Of a DNA stretch of 64,000 nt, positions 51,924 to 61,228 are shown in pieces. The notes beneath the pieces are model-generated. The model was not told the DNA's origin. It worked only from the letters and a program-made list of their open reading frames with translations, and did not search any database. Each line of letters begins with the position of its first letter. Within the stretch, counting starts at the first letter, position 1. The DNA comes from Arthrobacter sp. 9V (lineage in GTDB: Bacteria; Actinomycetota; Actinomycetes; Actinomycetales; Micrococcaceae): contig NZ_LR732912.1 in the NCBI RefSeq assembly GCF_902506065.1, forward strand, positions 2,230,154 through 2,294,153, given 5' to 3'. Position numbers and translations under genes: made by a program.

Positions 51924-54661
51924 GGCTTCCCCGGACGGCCGCCGGCCAGCACCCGTGAGGCCCAACGTGCCAAGCGGGTCCGGTCGATCTTGGCGTTATG
52001 CCTGATGTCGGTGGGTTGTGCGGGGACTACGAGCACGGCGCTGACATCGACGCCCGCCTCGGAGGCTGCTCGTCGGACACTCGCTGCCAGTTGCGGCGCT
52101 GCCGGACCGGCTTTGGAAGCAGGGGGAACGGTCTCGACGACGGCCACCACAGCTTGCGTCCCCAAAGGGCCCACTCCGGCGATGGCGGCCATCCGCACAG
52201 TGTCCAGGCGTTCAATGGATTGCTCGGCACCAACCGGCGTCACTACAGCCCCCGGCGCCGTCACCACATGGGCAAGGCGTCCCTCCACCCACAGACGGCC
52301 GGCAGCATCGAAGTGGCCTACATCTCCCGTTCGGTGCCATCCCTTCACGCCGACGCTCTCCCGTTGGGTCAGCCAAAGCCTGTCATAGGCTTCTTTTACG
52401 TGCGGCGCGCTGACCAGGATTTCCCCGGTCACACCGGCTTCGGTGCCTCGATGCTCTCCGGATGCGGTTCCATCGGCCTCCAGCGGACTGATCGCCAACC
52501 GGGCGCCATGCACGGGCGTGCCCACGCAGACCCCGTTGCCGGCTCCAAGTACAGACCCGGCCACAGCATCCGCGCCAGCGGCCCGAATTTCCTCAAAGCT
52601 GATGTCTGTGACCGGCAAAGCCTCCGTCATCCCGTAGGGCGTATGAAGGGAAGCCTGGGGCATCAACTGTTGCACGTCGGCCAGGAGTGACTCCGGCACC
52701 GGCGCACCGGCAGACAGGAGCAACTCCACTTCTTCGAGAGCCTTTTTGAGCGACCCGCTGAGGTTATCCCGAGTGGCCACGACGTTACGCAAAGCAGCCG
52801 GAGAAGCGAAGACTACAGTCGCCTCAATGGCACGTACTGCTTCCGCCAGTGCCCGGGCCGTCAAAGTGCGGGGGGCGGTGACGTCCATGGCAGGGGTCAC
52901 CGATACGGCCCCCAGCGCGGGGCCCAGCAACGCAAACGGCGCGAACCCCGCCACCAGCCGGGAACCTGCACGGATCCCGAACGTGGCCGCAACCGTGTCC
53001 CGCATCGCAGCCAACTGCCGGTGGGTGTACAGCACGCCCTTGGCTGGGCCCGTGGAGCCGGAGGTAAAAAGCACAGCGGCCGGAGCATCCGGGTCCACCT
53101 TGTCCATGTGCAAATCTTTGGAGCGTTCGGCGGCGGTTTTTGTGCCGCTTCTTGCCAAGGCAGCCAGTGAGGTCTCGACGCCGAGGATCCGACGGCGGGC
53201 GGTTGGGAGATCCTGAACGCTGATCCGGCGTCCCGGCCAGCCAAGTACCGAGGCAGCTGCCAACGCCTTCTCGATGCCGATCAGGAAGTCGGCGGTAGCG
53301 CCCTTCACCGCGCGGCTCATTCCCTTGATCCCCAAGCCGGCGTCGGCCACAACCACTACCGCACCCAAGGTCAGGCAGGCGTACAGCGCCACGGTCAGCT
53401 CGGTGCCCGGCGGAACCATCAGACTGACGCGGCTGCCACGGCCCACTCCGGCTTCCCGCAAGCCCTCCACCAGATCCGCGATCTTCCGGTCCAATTGCTG
53501 CCAGCTGAGCGAACGACTCACGCTGCCGTCGGGCGCCATCTCTGCAACAGCGACTTCTTCCTTGGCGGGTCCCGACGCCATCTCACTGAGCGAGTCCCGA
53601 AGGGGGCGGAATGCTGCCTTCTCTTCTCCGGCTGGCTCCACTTTGTGGGCTGGCTCCACTTTTTCGGCTGGCTTGTGGGACTGGTGGCCGTCGGTAGCTT
53701 CAGTCAGCGGAGCGGCATCACCCTTGATTTCGCTGCCGTGCAAGGCAAGCCAGTCAAAGATCGGCGCGGCGATATCCCTGTCCTCCGCCACGAGGTGTCC
53801 GGCCCCTTCAAAGCGATGCACGTCCGCGTGCGGGAGACGGCCAATAAGGTCCTTGAGGTACCGATCCGAGAAGATCGGATCTCTGGGACCCCATAGCATC
53901 AGGGCAGGAACCTCCAGCCCGCGCAACCCCTCCGCTACTTTGCTCAGCGTTGGGTAGCTGGGGTGGGTTGGGTCTGCAGGGATGTCCGCAACAAAGTTCC
54001 CCACCCCGGCGCGGCGCCCGGCTCCACGGTAGGGAGCCATGAACGCCCTTCGCACCTCATCCTGCAGCGGCGGGTGGGCCAGTGAGTGCGTCACGCGCAG
54101 GAAGGCGTCCGACGTCGTGGTTCCCCACCGGTGCACCGCGGGGTGCAAGGCAAGCCGGAGAGCTGCCGGGATGGGCGTATCCGCCGGGTGGTGCACGGCG
54201 GTGTTGGTCAGCACCGCGCCTGCCAGGAGTTGCGGGTGCTCCAGCGCCCAGCCCATGCTGATGACTCCACCCCAGTCATGGCCAACCGTCACCACCGGCC
54301 CCTCCAGGCCCAGGTTGTCCGTGAGGTCACCGAGATCATTGATCCGGTCAGCCAAGCGCCGGAAGGTGCCGGTGCGCTCGGAATAGCCCATGTCCAGCTG
54401 GTCCACGGCCACAACCCGCCACGGATGGTCCGGGTCTGCTCCCGCGCTCAGCAGGGTTCGCCACAGATAGGACCAGGTAGGGTTGCCGTGCACACACAGC
54501 AAGGTACCGATGGGAGTCAGGCCGCGGCGCGTGAGTTCGGTCCCGTTATCCAGCACATGCCAGCGGCGGACTGCCCCCGGCGCATCCACCTCCGAGGTGG
54601 AGTTAACCCGGACGGTGCGGGACCATTGAGGGTCCACGCCGGGCCAGTTGGCGGCTACCAA
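51920..54661 (-). CDS. oleBC: OleBC fusion: beta-lactone decarboxylase and beta-lactone synthetase
   Basis: About 913 residues. The N-terminal domain (about 50-330) is an alpha/beta-hydrolase of the haloalkane dehalogenase type with CVHGNPTWSYLW and nucleophile Asp129 in GHDWGG, as in OleB. A Lys/Pro-rich linker (about 335-365) precedes an adenylate-forming domain with VLFTSGSTGPAKGVLYTHRQ, TPYGMTEALPV and the late GWHRTGDVGHFDAAGRLWVEGR, as in OleC. OleC makes a beta-lactone and OleB removes CO2 to give the cis-olefin. The TTG at 54661 overlaps the oleA stop region; a GTG 8 codons on is possible. Confidence 0.9.
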   Translation of the reverse strand: MVAANWPGVDPQWSRTVRVNSTSEVDAPGAVRRWHVLDNGTELTRRGLTPIGTLLCVHGNPTWSYLWRTLLSAGADPDHPWRVVAVDQLDMGYSERTGTFRRLADRINDLGDLTDNLGLEGPVVTVGHDWGGVISMGWALEHPQLLAGAVLTNTAVHHPADTPIPAALRLALHPAVHRWGTTTSDAFLRVTHSLAHPPLQDEVRRAFMAPYRGAGRRAGVGNFVADIPADPTHPSYPTLSKVAEGLRGLEVPALMLWGPRDPIFSDRYLKDLIGRLPHADVHRFEGAGHLVAEDRDIAAPIFDWLALHGSEIKGDAAPLTEATDGHQSHKPAEKVEPAHKVEPAGEEKAAFRPLRDSLSEMASGPAKEEVAVAEMAPDGSVSRSLSWQQLDRKIADLVEGLREAGVGRGSRVSLMVPPGTELTVALYACLTLGAVVVVADAGLGIKGMSRAVKGATADFLIGIEKALAAASVLGWPGRRISVQDLPTARRRILGVETSLAALARSGTKTAAERSKDLHMDKVDPDAPAAVLFTSGSTGPAKGVLYTHRQLAAMRDTVAATFGIRAGSRLVAGFAPFALLGPALGAVSVTPAMDVTAPRTLTARALAEAVRAIEATVVFASPAALRNVVATRDNLSGSLKKALEEVELLLSAGAPVPESLLADVQQLMPQASLHTPYGMTEALPVTDISFEEIRAAGADAVAGSVLGAGNGVCVGTPVHGARLAISPLEADGTASGEHRGTEAGVTGEILVSAPHVKEAYDRLWLTQRESVGVKGWHRTGDVGHFDAAGRLWVEGRLAHVVTAPGAVVTPVGAEQSIERLDTVRMAAIAGVGPLGTQAVVAVVETVPPASKAGPAAPQLAASVRRAASEAGVDVSAVLVVPAQPTDIRHNAKIDRTRLARWASRVLAGGRPGKP

Positions 54662-55677
54662 ACGATTTCCACCATTCCTGCGTTCAGTCCGGAACCCACG
54701 CCCATGCACAGGACGCGGTCACCTGAGGTCAACGACTGTGCTTGGGCCGCGAGTGTCATGGGAAGCGATGCAGGACCCACATTGCCCCAGTGGGGGAAAG
54801 TGATGGGCACCTTGTCCGGGTCCAGATCTATGGCGTTGATGATCGCTTGCGTATAGGCGTTGCTGACCTGATGAGTGACGTAGCGGTCCATGCTGGCCCA
54901 ATCCCACTCAGGCTGGGCCTCATGCCAGGCATCCACCACAAGCTGCAGACCGCCGTCGAGCAATCCCTTGGTGTCGGTGTGCATGCCATCGATGCCCCCA
55001 ACACACAGTTCATGATGTTCGGTGCCCGCACGCATGACGCCTCCAACAAGCCGGTGCGCCCCCGGGTGCTCATCAACGGGGCCGAGGACCGCCGCTGCAG
55101 CCCCTGATCCAAGTGTGAGCGTGGCGAATTCGCGGTTGAAGTCTTCGCGCGTGGTTTCAGGCCGCTGGAGCCGGGCCAAGGTGGCTTCCTGTGTGCCCTG
55201 TGCGTCCTCGCCATTGACGATCACCGCGTACTTGATCTGCCCCGAATCGATCATATTGGCTGCCAGGATCAAGCCGTTCACAAACCCGAGGCAGGCGTTG
55301 GCCAAGTCAAAGTTCATGGCCGAGGACGGCAGGCCGAGTTCGTGGTGAATCTTGACCGCCACGGAGGGTTCGAGGTTGCGCCTGGTCACGGAAGTGTTGA
55401 TCAACAAACCGATTTCCGAGGCTTCTACGCCCGCCTCAGCCAAGGCTTTTGCCCCTGCTTCCACAGCGGCGTCGTCGAATGAAGTGCCGTCGGCCCACCA
55501 GCGACGGTGCGTGATGCCCGCAACCCGCTCCAGCAATCGTGGTGGAAACTTCAGCCGCTGCAGGGTCGAAGCCAATCTCCGGTCGAAATCCGTGGAGCTC
55601 ACTATCCTCGGAGCCTCTACGCTGCTCACCGAGAGCAGCGCGGTGTTGCTGTGCCGGAAGGTCGCATTCCCTGCCAA
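54655..55677 (-). CDS. oleA: OleA: thiolase-fold 2-alkyl-3-ketoacid synthase
   Basis: 340 residues of the KAS III-like family. Cys129 in DLANACLGF is the nucleophile, with ITHRRWW, INTSVTRRNLEPSVAVKIHHELGLPS, RYVTHQVSNAYT (His) and FPHWGNVGPASLP (Asn) completing the site. OleA joins two long-chain acyl-CoAs head to head. It is the first gene of the ole operon and overlaps oleBC. It may need long-chain acyl-CoA from fatty acid turnover. Confidence 0.9.
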   Translation of the reverse strand: MAGNATFRHSNTALLSVSSVEAPRIVSSTDFDRRLASTLQRLKFPPRLLERVAGITHRRWWADGTSFDDAAVEAGAKALAEAGVEASEIGLLINTSVTRRNLEPSVAVKIHHELGLPSSAMNFDLANACLGFVNGLILAANMIDSGQIKYAVIVNGEDAQGTQEATLARLQRPETTREDFNREFATLTLGSGAAAAVLGPVDEHPGAHRLVGGVMRAGTEHHELCVGGIDGMHTDTKGLLDGGLQLVVDAWHEAQPEWDWASMDRYVTHQVSNAYTQAIINAIDLDPDKVPITFPHWGNVGPASLPMTLAAQAQSLTSGDRVLCMGVGSGLNAGMVEIVW

Positions 55678-55855
55678 GTTAAGCCCCTGTTCGTTTCTGT
55701 CCTGCCTTCATGCGGTGACTGTACCCATAAAGTGCAACCCCAAGACGTTAACTATGCCGGTGTGGACCCGTTCCTGCATATTTGGCGCACGCCTCTCCTA
55801 TGTGAGAGTGCACACTCATGCCACAGCTGCGCCATGATCCCGGCCTTGGAATTAC

Positions 55856-56317
55856 TCATTCGGCAACGAGCAGCGCTTGGGGCGCAGCCTGCTTGATTCG
55901 AGTTGTGATCCAGCGGAGTTGGACTTCTGTCTCTTGATGGCATTGTTCCACCACGGACAACAAAGCAGCATCGCGAAGGGCCTGTCCTGCTTGTTCCACC
56001 ACAGTCCAGGTAATGTCCACCAAGCCGGCCAGCACATAAAGGTCCTGCAGATCCCGTAGAAGGCCTACCGGCCCGCTGCGGGTTTCCGAGAGTCCCTGGG
56101 CGTGGAGCCGTTCCGGCTCGTCATCCGAGCCCCCTTCCCCATAGCGCTCAACAACAGGTGACAAGAGGTCCACGTGATGCTCGCACTGCGCGGCCAGGCT
56201 TTGACACAGGAAATGGATATCCGGCTCGTCGCCGTGACCTTCGGAAACCTGGCGGAATGAGCTTGCCAGTGTCTGTTCACCCCGGTGGAGCAGTCCAAGG
56301 TAGATATGGAGGTTCAC
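55856..56317 (-). CDS. Helical protein coupled to the molybdoenzyme
   Basis: 153 residues, almost all helical, with four predicted amphipathic helices. HIYLGLLHRGEQTLASSF, FLCQSLAAQCEHHVDLLSPVVERYG, LQDLYVLAGLVDITWTVVEQAGQAL and VVEQCHQETEVQLRWITTRIKQA resemble a ferritin-like four-helix bundle, but no full metal set is certain. GTG at 56317 overlaps the stop of the molybdopterin oxidoreductase (GTGA), which indicates joint translation. It might be a chaperone, small subunit or redox partner; no family is recognised. Confidence 0.65.
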   Translation of the reverse strand: MNLHIYLGLLHRGEQTLASSFRQVSEGHGDEPDIHFLCQSLAAQCEHHVDLLSPVVERYGEGGSDDEPERLHAQGLSETRSGPVGLLRDLQDLYVLAGLVDITWTVVEQAGQALRDAALLSVVEQCHQETEVQLRWITTRIKQAAPQALLVAE

Positions 56318-58707
56318 AGCTGCCGCCCTTCCGGCCGGGACGCGGTGGTGGCGGGCGCCGGGGCCGGCCCGGTACCGTTTCCGAGCCTTTCCACCTTGAC
56401 GGCTGCGTTCTTGAAGATCGGCTGCTTGGACACCGGATCCCATTCAGTGAGGGTCAGTTCGTTGGCAGCAGTGGCGTGCCGGCTTGTTTCTCCGGCGTCG
56501 GCGCCGCTGTCCCAGTAGCCGTAGTGGAACGGCGCAAAGACCGTCCCTGGGCGGACCCCGCTTACACGGGCAGGAGCTTCAATACGTCCCCTTCGAGAGG
56601 TGACGCGCACGATGTCGCCCTCGGAAATTCCCAGCTCCGAGGCATCCTTCACGGATATCTCCACCCACATTTTGGGGGCTGCCGCATTCAGTTCACGGGA
56701 GCGCGCCGTCTTGGTACGGGTGTGGAAGTGATAGGCAGTTCGGCCTGTGGTGTAACGGAGTGGATAGTCGCTGTCAGGTTCCTCGTGCGGCGGATGGTAC
56801 TGAGTGGTCTTCAGAAAAGCCCTGCCGTTGGGTGCCGAAGCGCGATAGGACGCGGGTTCCACTTCTGCTCCCGTGAGCAAGTCATGCCCATAATTTTCGC
56901 AATAATCAGGATCAGTAGGAAAGAGGCCATCTGCGTAGAGCCGGGTGGTGCCGTCAGGATTCCCGTCATTGCAGGGCCAAGGTATTCCGCTGCCGCCGCG
57001 AAGTTTGGCGTACGTCAACCCCGTGTAGTCACATGGCCGTCCCCGCGAGCATTCCTTCCACGCCTCGAACGCCTCTTCAGCGCCTTCCCAGGTGAGCAGG
57101 GGCGAACCGTCCAAGGTTGTGAATCCCATGCGCCGGGAGTAGTCCAGGAATATCGACAGATCACTGCGGGCAACACCGGGAGGATCCACGGCCTTATCCG
57201 AAAGGTGGACCACACGGGAGGCGTTGGTGAACGTGCCTGTCTTTTCGCCCCAGGCGGCCGCGGGCAGGACAACGTCGGCCAGTTGCGCCGTTTCGGTCAG
57301 ATACATGTCCTGAACCACCAGGAACAGTTCGTGTTTTGCCAGGATGTCCCGGATGCGATGAAGCTCAGGCATGGACACCGCAGGGTTGGTGGCTGACACC
57401 CAGAGGAAATTGATGGATCCCTGCTCTGCGTAGCGGAAGATCTGCAGGGCGTGGGTGGGCGGTGCCCAGTGGGGAATGATGGCCGGGTCCACATTCCACA
57501 GCTTCGCAAGTTCCCCTATGTGCTCCTGGTTGCCCCAGTTACGGAAGCCCGGAAGGTCGCCATCGGCACCGCATTCCCTGTTGTTCTGTGCTGTGGGTTG
57601 ACCGTTCATCTGCAAGAGTCCGGCTCCGGGCCTCCCGAGCATGCCCCGCAGCAGGTGCAGGTTGTTGACCTGGCATGAGGAGGCGGTGGCCTGTGAGGAT
57701 TGATAGAAGCCCTGGAGGACCGTGGACAGTACGTTGCTTGAGGTGCCGAAGATTCGCGCTGCTTCCCTGATGTCGGCAGCGGCGACCCCGCAGACGTCGG
57801 CAGCAGCCTCAGGCGTCCATTGCTCCACTGTGCCTTTCAACTCGTCAAAGCCAAGGGTGTGCTCTTGGATATAACGGGCATCCAACCAACCGTTCTCCAG
57901 CACTTCGCGGATCAGGGCGTGCATGAGCGCCAGATTGGTACCCGGCCTGACCGCCAAGTGAACGTTTGCGTGCCTCGCGACCTCTGTGTTGCGCGGATCA
58001 ACGCAGACCAGCTTGGGCGGCGTTGGCCCCTCAAGGCGGTCCAGGACGCGGGACCAGAGGACTGTCTGTGTCTCCGGCATGTTGTGGCCGTAGAGGAAGA
58101 TCGCATCGCAGCTGTCAATGTCTTCATAGGCGCCGGGTTGACCGTCAGCTCCGAAGGTTTCCTTGAGTGCGGTGGCTGCCGTAGCTGTGCAGAGCCGGGT
58201 GTTGCCGTCCATATGGGGAGTCCCAATGCCTGCCTTGCCGATCACGGCCAAAGCGTAGTACTCCTCCAGGAAGAGCTGGCCGCTGGTGTAGAAGCCGTGA
58301 CTCAGGGGTCCCTTGTCCGCCAAAAGTTGCTTGCTGCGTTCCACAACCCTGCTCATGGCCGTGTCCCAATCAGTCTCTACCAGGCGACCGCCCTCGCGGA
58401 TGAGGGGCCGGGTGAGGCGGTCCTTGTTGACAACTCCCTGCCAACTGGCGAACAGGCCTTTCGGACCGAGGCGTCCCTTGTTCACGCGATCCTGAGCACG
58501 TCCACGAATGCCCACCATGACCCCGTCTTTGACGGCAATGTCACAGCCGCAGCCATTGCTGCACAGCACGCAGGCAGATTGAACCCAGTGATCGACGTCG
58601 TCTTCCTTGAGATTCCCGTTCAAGGCGAAGTCAACGCGGGCCGGCCAGTCTCCGCCGGCCGCAAACGGTGTCCGTGTTCCCCAAATATCGGTGATGCGAT
58701 CCGCCAT
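56314..58707 (-). CDS. Molybdopterin oxidoreductase, NarB/NasA-like
   Basis: 797 residues of the DMSO reductase superfamily, with [4Fe-4S] region SACVLCSNGCGCDIAV (Cys46, Cys49, Cys53, Cys55), domain GTSSNVLSTVLQGFYQSSQATASSCQVNNLHLLRG, and a C-terminal Molydop_binding domain (MWVEISVKDASELGISEGDIVRV). The usual fourth Cys in LCxKG is replaced by Gly in GRLGPKG. No Tat signal is present, so it is cytoplasmic. An assimilatory nitrate reductase-like role is possible; no nitrite reductase is nearby. ATG at 58707 has GAGG at 6 nt. Confidence 0.85.
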   Translation of the reverse strand: MADRITDIWGTRTPFAAGGDWPARVDFALNGNLKEDDVDHWVQSACVLCSNGCGCDIAVKDGVMVGIRGRAQDRVNKGRLGPKGLFASWQGVVNKDRLTRPLIREGGRLVETDWDTAMSRVVERSKQLLADKGPLSHGFYTSGQLFLEEYYALAVIGKAGIGTPHMDGNTRLCTATAATALKETFGADGQPGAYEDIDSCDAIFLYGHNMPETQTVLWSRVLDRLEGPTPPKLVCVDPRNTEVARHANVHLAVRPGTNLALMHALIREVLENGWLDARYIQEHTLGFDELKGTVEQWTPEAAADVCGVAAADIREAARIFGTSSNVLSTVLQGFYQSSQATASSCQVNNLHLLRGMLGRPGAGLLQMNGQPTAQNNRECGADGDLPGFRNWGNQEHIGELAKLWNVDPAIIPHWAPPTHALQIFRYAEQGSINFLWVSATNPAVSMPELHRIRDILAKHELFLVVQDMYLTETAQLADVVLPAAAWGEKTGTFTNASRVVHLSDKAVDPPGVARSDLSIFLDYSRRMGFTTLDGSPLLTWEGAEEAFEAWKECSRGRPCDYTGLTYAKLRGGSGIPWPCNDGNPDGTTRLYADGLFPTDPDYCENYGHDLLTGAEVEPASYRASAPNGRAFLKTTQYHPPHEEPDSDYPLRYTTGRTAYHFHTRTKTARSRELNAAAPKMWVEISVKDASELGISEGDIVRVTSRRGRIEAPARVSGVRPGTVFAPFHYGYWDSGADAGETSRHATAANELTLTEWDPVSKQPIFKNAAVKVERLGNGTGPAPAPATTASRPEGRQL

Positions 58708-58732
58708 CATGCACCTCAACTAACTGGATGTC

Positions 58733-58747
58733 CTGGAGTCACTCCAG
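58733..58747. promoter_or_regulatory. Inverted repeat upstream of the molybdoenzyme gene
   Basis: CTGGAGT-C-ACTCCAG is a perfect 7-bp palindrome, 25 bp ahead of the molybdoenzyme ATG. It may be an operator or mRNA leader stem. Confidence 0.45.
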
Positions 58748-58821
58748 AAATATCAGGATACTTACCATCCGTCCAGAGGCAGGACGGCTGGCCTGCTGAC
58801 GCTTGTGCATTCGCCGGGCAT

Positions 58822-59247
58822 CTAGCTCTCCCGTGCCTTCCGGGTTGCCGCGTCGTTGGCCTTCTGCAGCGCCTCCACCAGCTCATCCTTGTCCATCTTC
58901 GAACGACCCTTGATATCCATTTCCTTGGCCCGCCGGTAAAGGTGCTCCTTGGAAGCATGGGCATCCACTCCCCCGGCTGTGGGCTTGCTGGAGTTGATAC
59001 CCCCCTCGGCCCGGTCATCGGAAGGTCCGCGCTCCTCTTTGGGCTCCCAATGATCACCCACCTTCTCGTAACTGTGTTTCAGAGCCGCGAAAGCAGTCCG
59101 CGCCGCCCGGCTTGGATCGTTGTCATAGGTCTCCATTGCCGAGTCGTAGGTCTTCGCAAAGGTGTCCTGGGCCTTCTGCTCCGAGCGTTGAAGGGTTGAC
59201 GGCAGTTCGTTCTTGCGGGCGTGATCGTTCTTTCCGGTCTTGGGCAT
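58822..59247 (-). CDS. ChaB-family protein with C-terminal SAP/Rho-N-like helices
   Basis: 141 residues. The N-terminal ChaB-like block reads ELPSTLQRSEQKAQDTFAKTYDSAMETYDNDPSRAARTAFAALKHSYEKVGDHWEPK. After an acidic Gly-rich linker, the C-terminus SKEHLYRRAKEMDIKGRSKMDKDELVEALQKAND resembles a Rho N-terminal/SAP-type nucleic-acid-binding helix pair. ChaB was named as a cation-transport regulator, but this arrangement is common in actinobacteria and of unknown role. ATG at 59247 is preceded by GGGAG. Confidence 0.78.
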   Translation of the reverse strand: MPKTGKNDHARKNELPSTLQRSEQKAQDTFAKTYDSAMETYDNDPSRAARTAFAALKHSYEKVGDHWEPKEERGPSDDRAEGGINSSKPTAGGVDAHASKEHLYRRAKEMDIKGRSKMDKDELVEALQKANDAATRKARES

Positions 59248-59351
59248 GGCACTCAAACTCCCTTACGTCATGGTTGTCTTCGAGTAATCCAAGTCTGGTG
59301 GCAAGCAATGGTCCGGATCAAGAACCGGATGGGCTACAGCCAGGCGACCAT

Positions 59352-59379
59352 TTGACCACTGAAAGTTGGCTGCTACCAT
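59352..59379 (+). promoter_or_regulatory. Candidate promoter of the gntR-iolB unit
   Basis: TTGACC (-35) and TACCAT (-10) are spaced 16 bp apart, about 100 bp ahead of the GntR start. The match is reasonable for a housekeeping sigma factor. Confidence 0.4.
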
Positions 59380-59481
59380 CGAGGGAGAAAGTATGTCCTA
59401 TCAAGCGAACAAATGGCTACATGCCCTCGGACACCCGGATAGGGAGACCAAGGGGCGGAGCCTGAAACCCGGGGTATTCCA

Positions 59482-60222
59482 GTGGTTACCAAACTTGGTC
59501 TCAACATCGACCGTTCCTCTCCCGTGCCCCTCTACCACCAGGTGGTCCAGGGCATTGAGGCAGCCATCCATAGCGGAGTGCTGGAACCGGGAAGCCGACT
59601 CGAAAACGAAATAGACCTCGCGGCGCAGCTCAACCTCTCCCGGCCAACCATGCGTAAGGCCATGGATGAACTGGTCCGTTCGGGCCTTCTGGTCCGCAAG
59701 CGCGGTGTAGGAACCCAAGTGGTTTCCAGCCAGGTTCGCCGGCCTCTGGAGCTCTCCAGCCTCTTTGACGATCTCACCAACAACGGCAAGAAGCCCACCA
59801 CCACCGTGCTGAGCTTCTCCCATGAGGAAGCCGACGCCGCCACCCTTGCGGCGCTGGAACTTCCCGCCGGCTCCAAGGTGTACCACTTCACCCGCCTTCG
59901 AAAAGTGGGGGGCAAACCACTGGCCCTCATGGAAAACTGGGTACGCGACGACATCGCCACCATGGACGAGGCGATGCTTGGAGCAGAGGGCCTCTATGCG
60001 ATCCTTCGCCGCGGTGGCGTCAACTTCCGTCTTGCCACACAACGTATCGGCGCCATGATCGTCAATGACTACCAAGCGCCGCTCTTGGAGACAGAGGTAA
60101 ATTCTGCCTTGGTCACCATGGAGCGCACCGCTGTTGACGATACCGGCCGCCATGTAGAGACGGGTCACCACGTCTACCGCGCCGATTCCTACAGTTTTGA
60201 AATGACACTCGTACAACGCTGA
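59482..60222 (+). CDS. GntR/HutC-family regulator (UTRA domain)
   Basis: 246 residues. The winged HTH is at about 15-75 (PLYHQVVQGIEAAIHSGVLEPGSRLENEIDLAAQLNLSRPTMRKAMDELVRSGLLVRKRGVGTQV). A UTRA ligand domain follows (VYHFTRLRKVGGKPLALMENWV, GLYAILRRGGVNFRLATQRI, YRADSYSFEMTL). It lies 46 bp ahead of iolB in the same direction, and so most likely regulates inositol catabolism, probably sensing an intermediate. The start is GTG. Confidence 0.88.
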   Translation: MVTKLGLNIDRSSPVPLYHQVVQGIEAAIHSGVLEPGSRLENEIDLAAQLNLSRPTMRKAMDELVRSGLLVRKRGVGTQVVSSQVRRPLELSSLFDDLTNNGKKPTTTVLSFSHEEADAATLAALELPAGSKVYHFTRLRKVGGKPLALMENWVRDDIATMDEAMLGAEGLYAILRRGGVNFRLATQRIGAMIVNDYQAPLLETEVNSALVTMERTAVDDTGRHVETGHHVYRADSYSFEMTLVQR

Positions 60223-60268
60223 TAAAGCCGAAAATCCGGTGCAGCTGACACAAAAGGATTCCCCTTCC

Positions 60269-61162
60269 ATGACCAATTGGGTTTACCCGCTGGGTTCCGC
60301 TGCCGACGGCGTGTGGGACATCTCTCTCGGCACGTCCGATTCCGCCACTGCCGTTGAGGGCTGGGCCCACACCGGCCTCAAGGTGGCCACCCTCGCGGCG
60401 GGCGCCGCCGTCGAACTTTCCGCTGTTGCTGAGGAGCGCATTGTGGTGCCGCTCAACGGAGCCTTCACAGTTACGGTGGACGGCGTCAAACACGCCCTTT
60501 CAGGGCGGACCTCCGTATTCCAGGGGCCCAGCGATGTCCTGTACTCGGGCACCGGAAAGTCCCTCACTATCAGCTCTTCCGACGGCGGTCGTGTGGCTAT
60601 CGCATCTGCCCCCGCCCATGCCTCGTACCCCACCCGGCTGGTTACGGCTGCCGAGACGCCCGTTGAATTGCGGGGCGCCGGCAACTGTTCACGCCAGGTG
60701 CATAACTTCGGCACGCCGGCTGCGCTGGAAGCGGACCGCTTCATTGTGTGCGAGGTCATCACTCCCGCAGGCAACTGGTCCTCCTATCCCCCGCACAAGC
60801 ATGATGAGGAAAAGGACGGCGAGACCCACCTCGAGGAGATCTACTACTTCGAGACGCAGGTAGCCGCAGGTTCCGGAGCTCCGTCCGACGCCGATGCGAT
60901 CGGTTACCAACGGGTTTACGCCTCTGATGAACGGCCCATTGACGTTTCGGCCGAGGTCCGCACCGGCGACGTTGTTTTGGTTCCCTATGGCTGGCATGGC
61001 CCTGCGATGGCAGCACCAGGCTATGACATGTACTACCTCAACGTCATGGCAGGCCCTGGCCCCGTCCGTGAATGGCTGATCAGCGACGACCCCCACCACG
61101 GTTGGGTACGGCAAAGCTGGGATAACCAGGGCATCGACCCCAGGCTGCCGTTCGGCGGCTAG
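60269..61162 (+). CDS. iolB: 5-deoxy-glucuronate isomerase
   Basis: 297 residues, bicupin KduI/IolB family. The metal-binding part is SSYPPHKHDEEKDGETHLEEIYYFE, with HxH and Glu residues, and VLVPYGWHGPAMAAPGYDMYYLNVMAGP provides the late His. RQVHNFG and EVITPAGNW precede it. IolB converts 5-deoxy-D-glucuronate to 2-deoxy-5-keto-D-gluconate in myo-inositol breakdown. ATG at 60269 has AAAGGA upstream. A hairpin terminator follows. Confidence 0.92.
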   Translation: MTNWVYPLGSAADGVWDISLGTSDSATAVEGWAHTGLKVATLAAGAAVELSAVAEERIVVPLNGAFTVTVDGVKHALSGRTSVFQGPSDVLYSGTGKSLTISSSDGGRVAIASAPAHASYPTRLVTAAETPVELRGAGNCSRQVHNFGTPAALEADRFIVCEVITPAGNWSSYPPHKHDEEKDGETHLEEIYYFETQVAAGSGAPSDADAIGYQRVYASDERPIDVSAEVRTGDVVLVPYGWHGPAMAAPGYDMYYLNVMAGPGPVREWLISDDPHHGWVRQSWDNQGIDPRLPFGG

Positions 61163-61174
61163 CTTAGGACGTGA

Positions 61175-61215
61175 GAATGCCCTCCTCACATCCAGTGGAT
61201 GCGAGGAGGGCATTC
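61175..61215. terminator. Bidirectional terminator
   Basis: GAATGCCCTCCTC pairs with GAGGAGGGCATTC, extended by CATCC/GGATG after one mismatch, with a 3-nt loop. It lies 12 bp after iolB and 13 bp after the convergent dehydrogenase stop. Confidence 0.85.
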
Positions 61216-61228
61216 TTGGGTGGAAATG

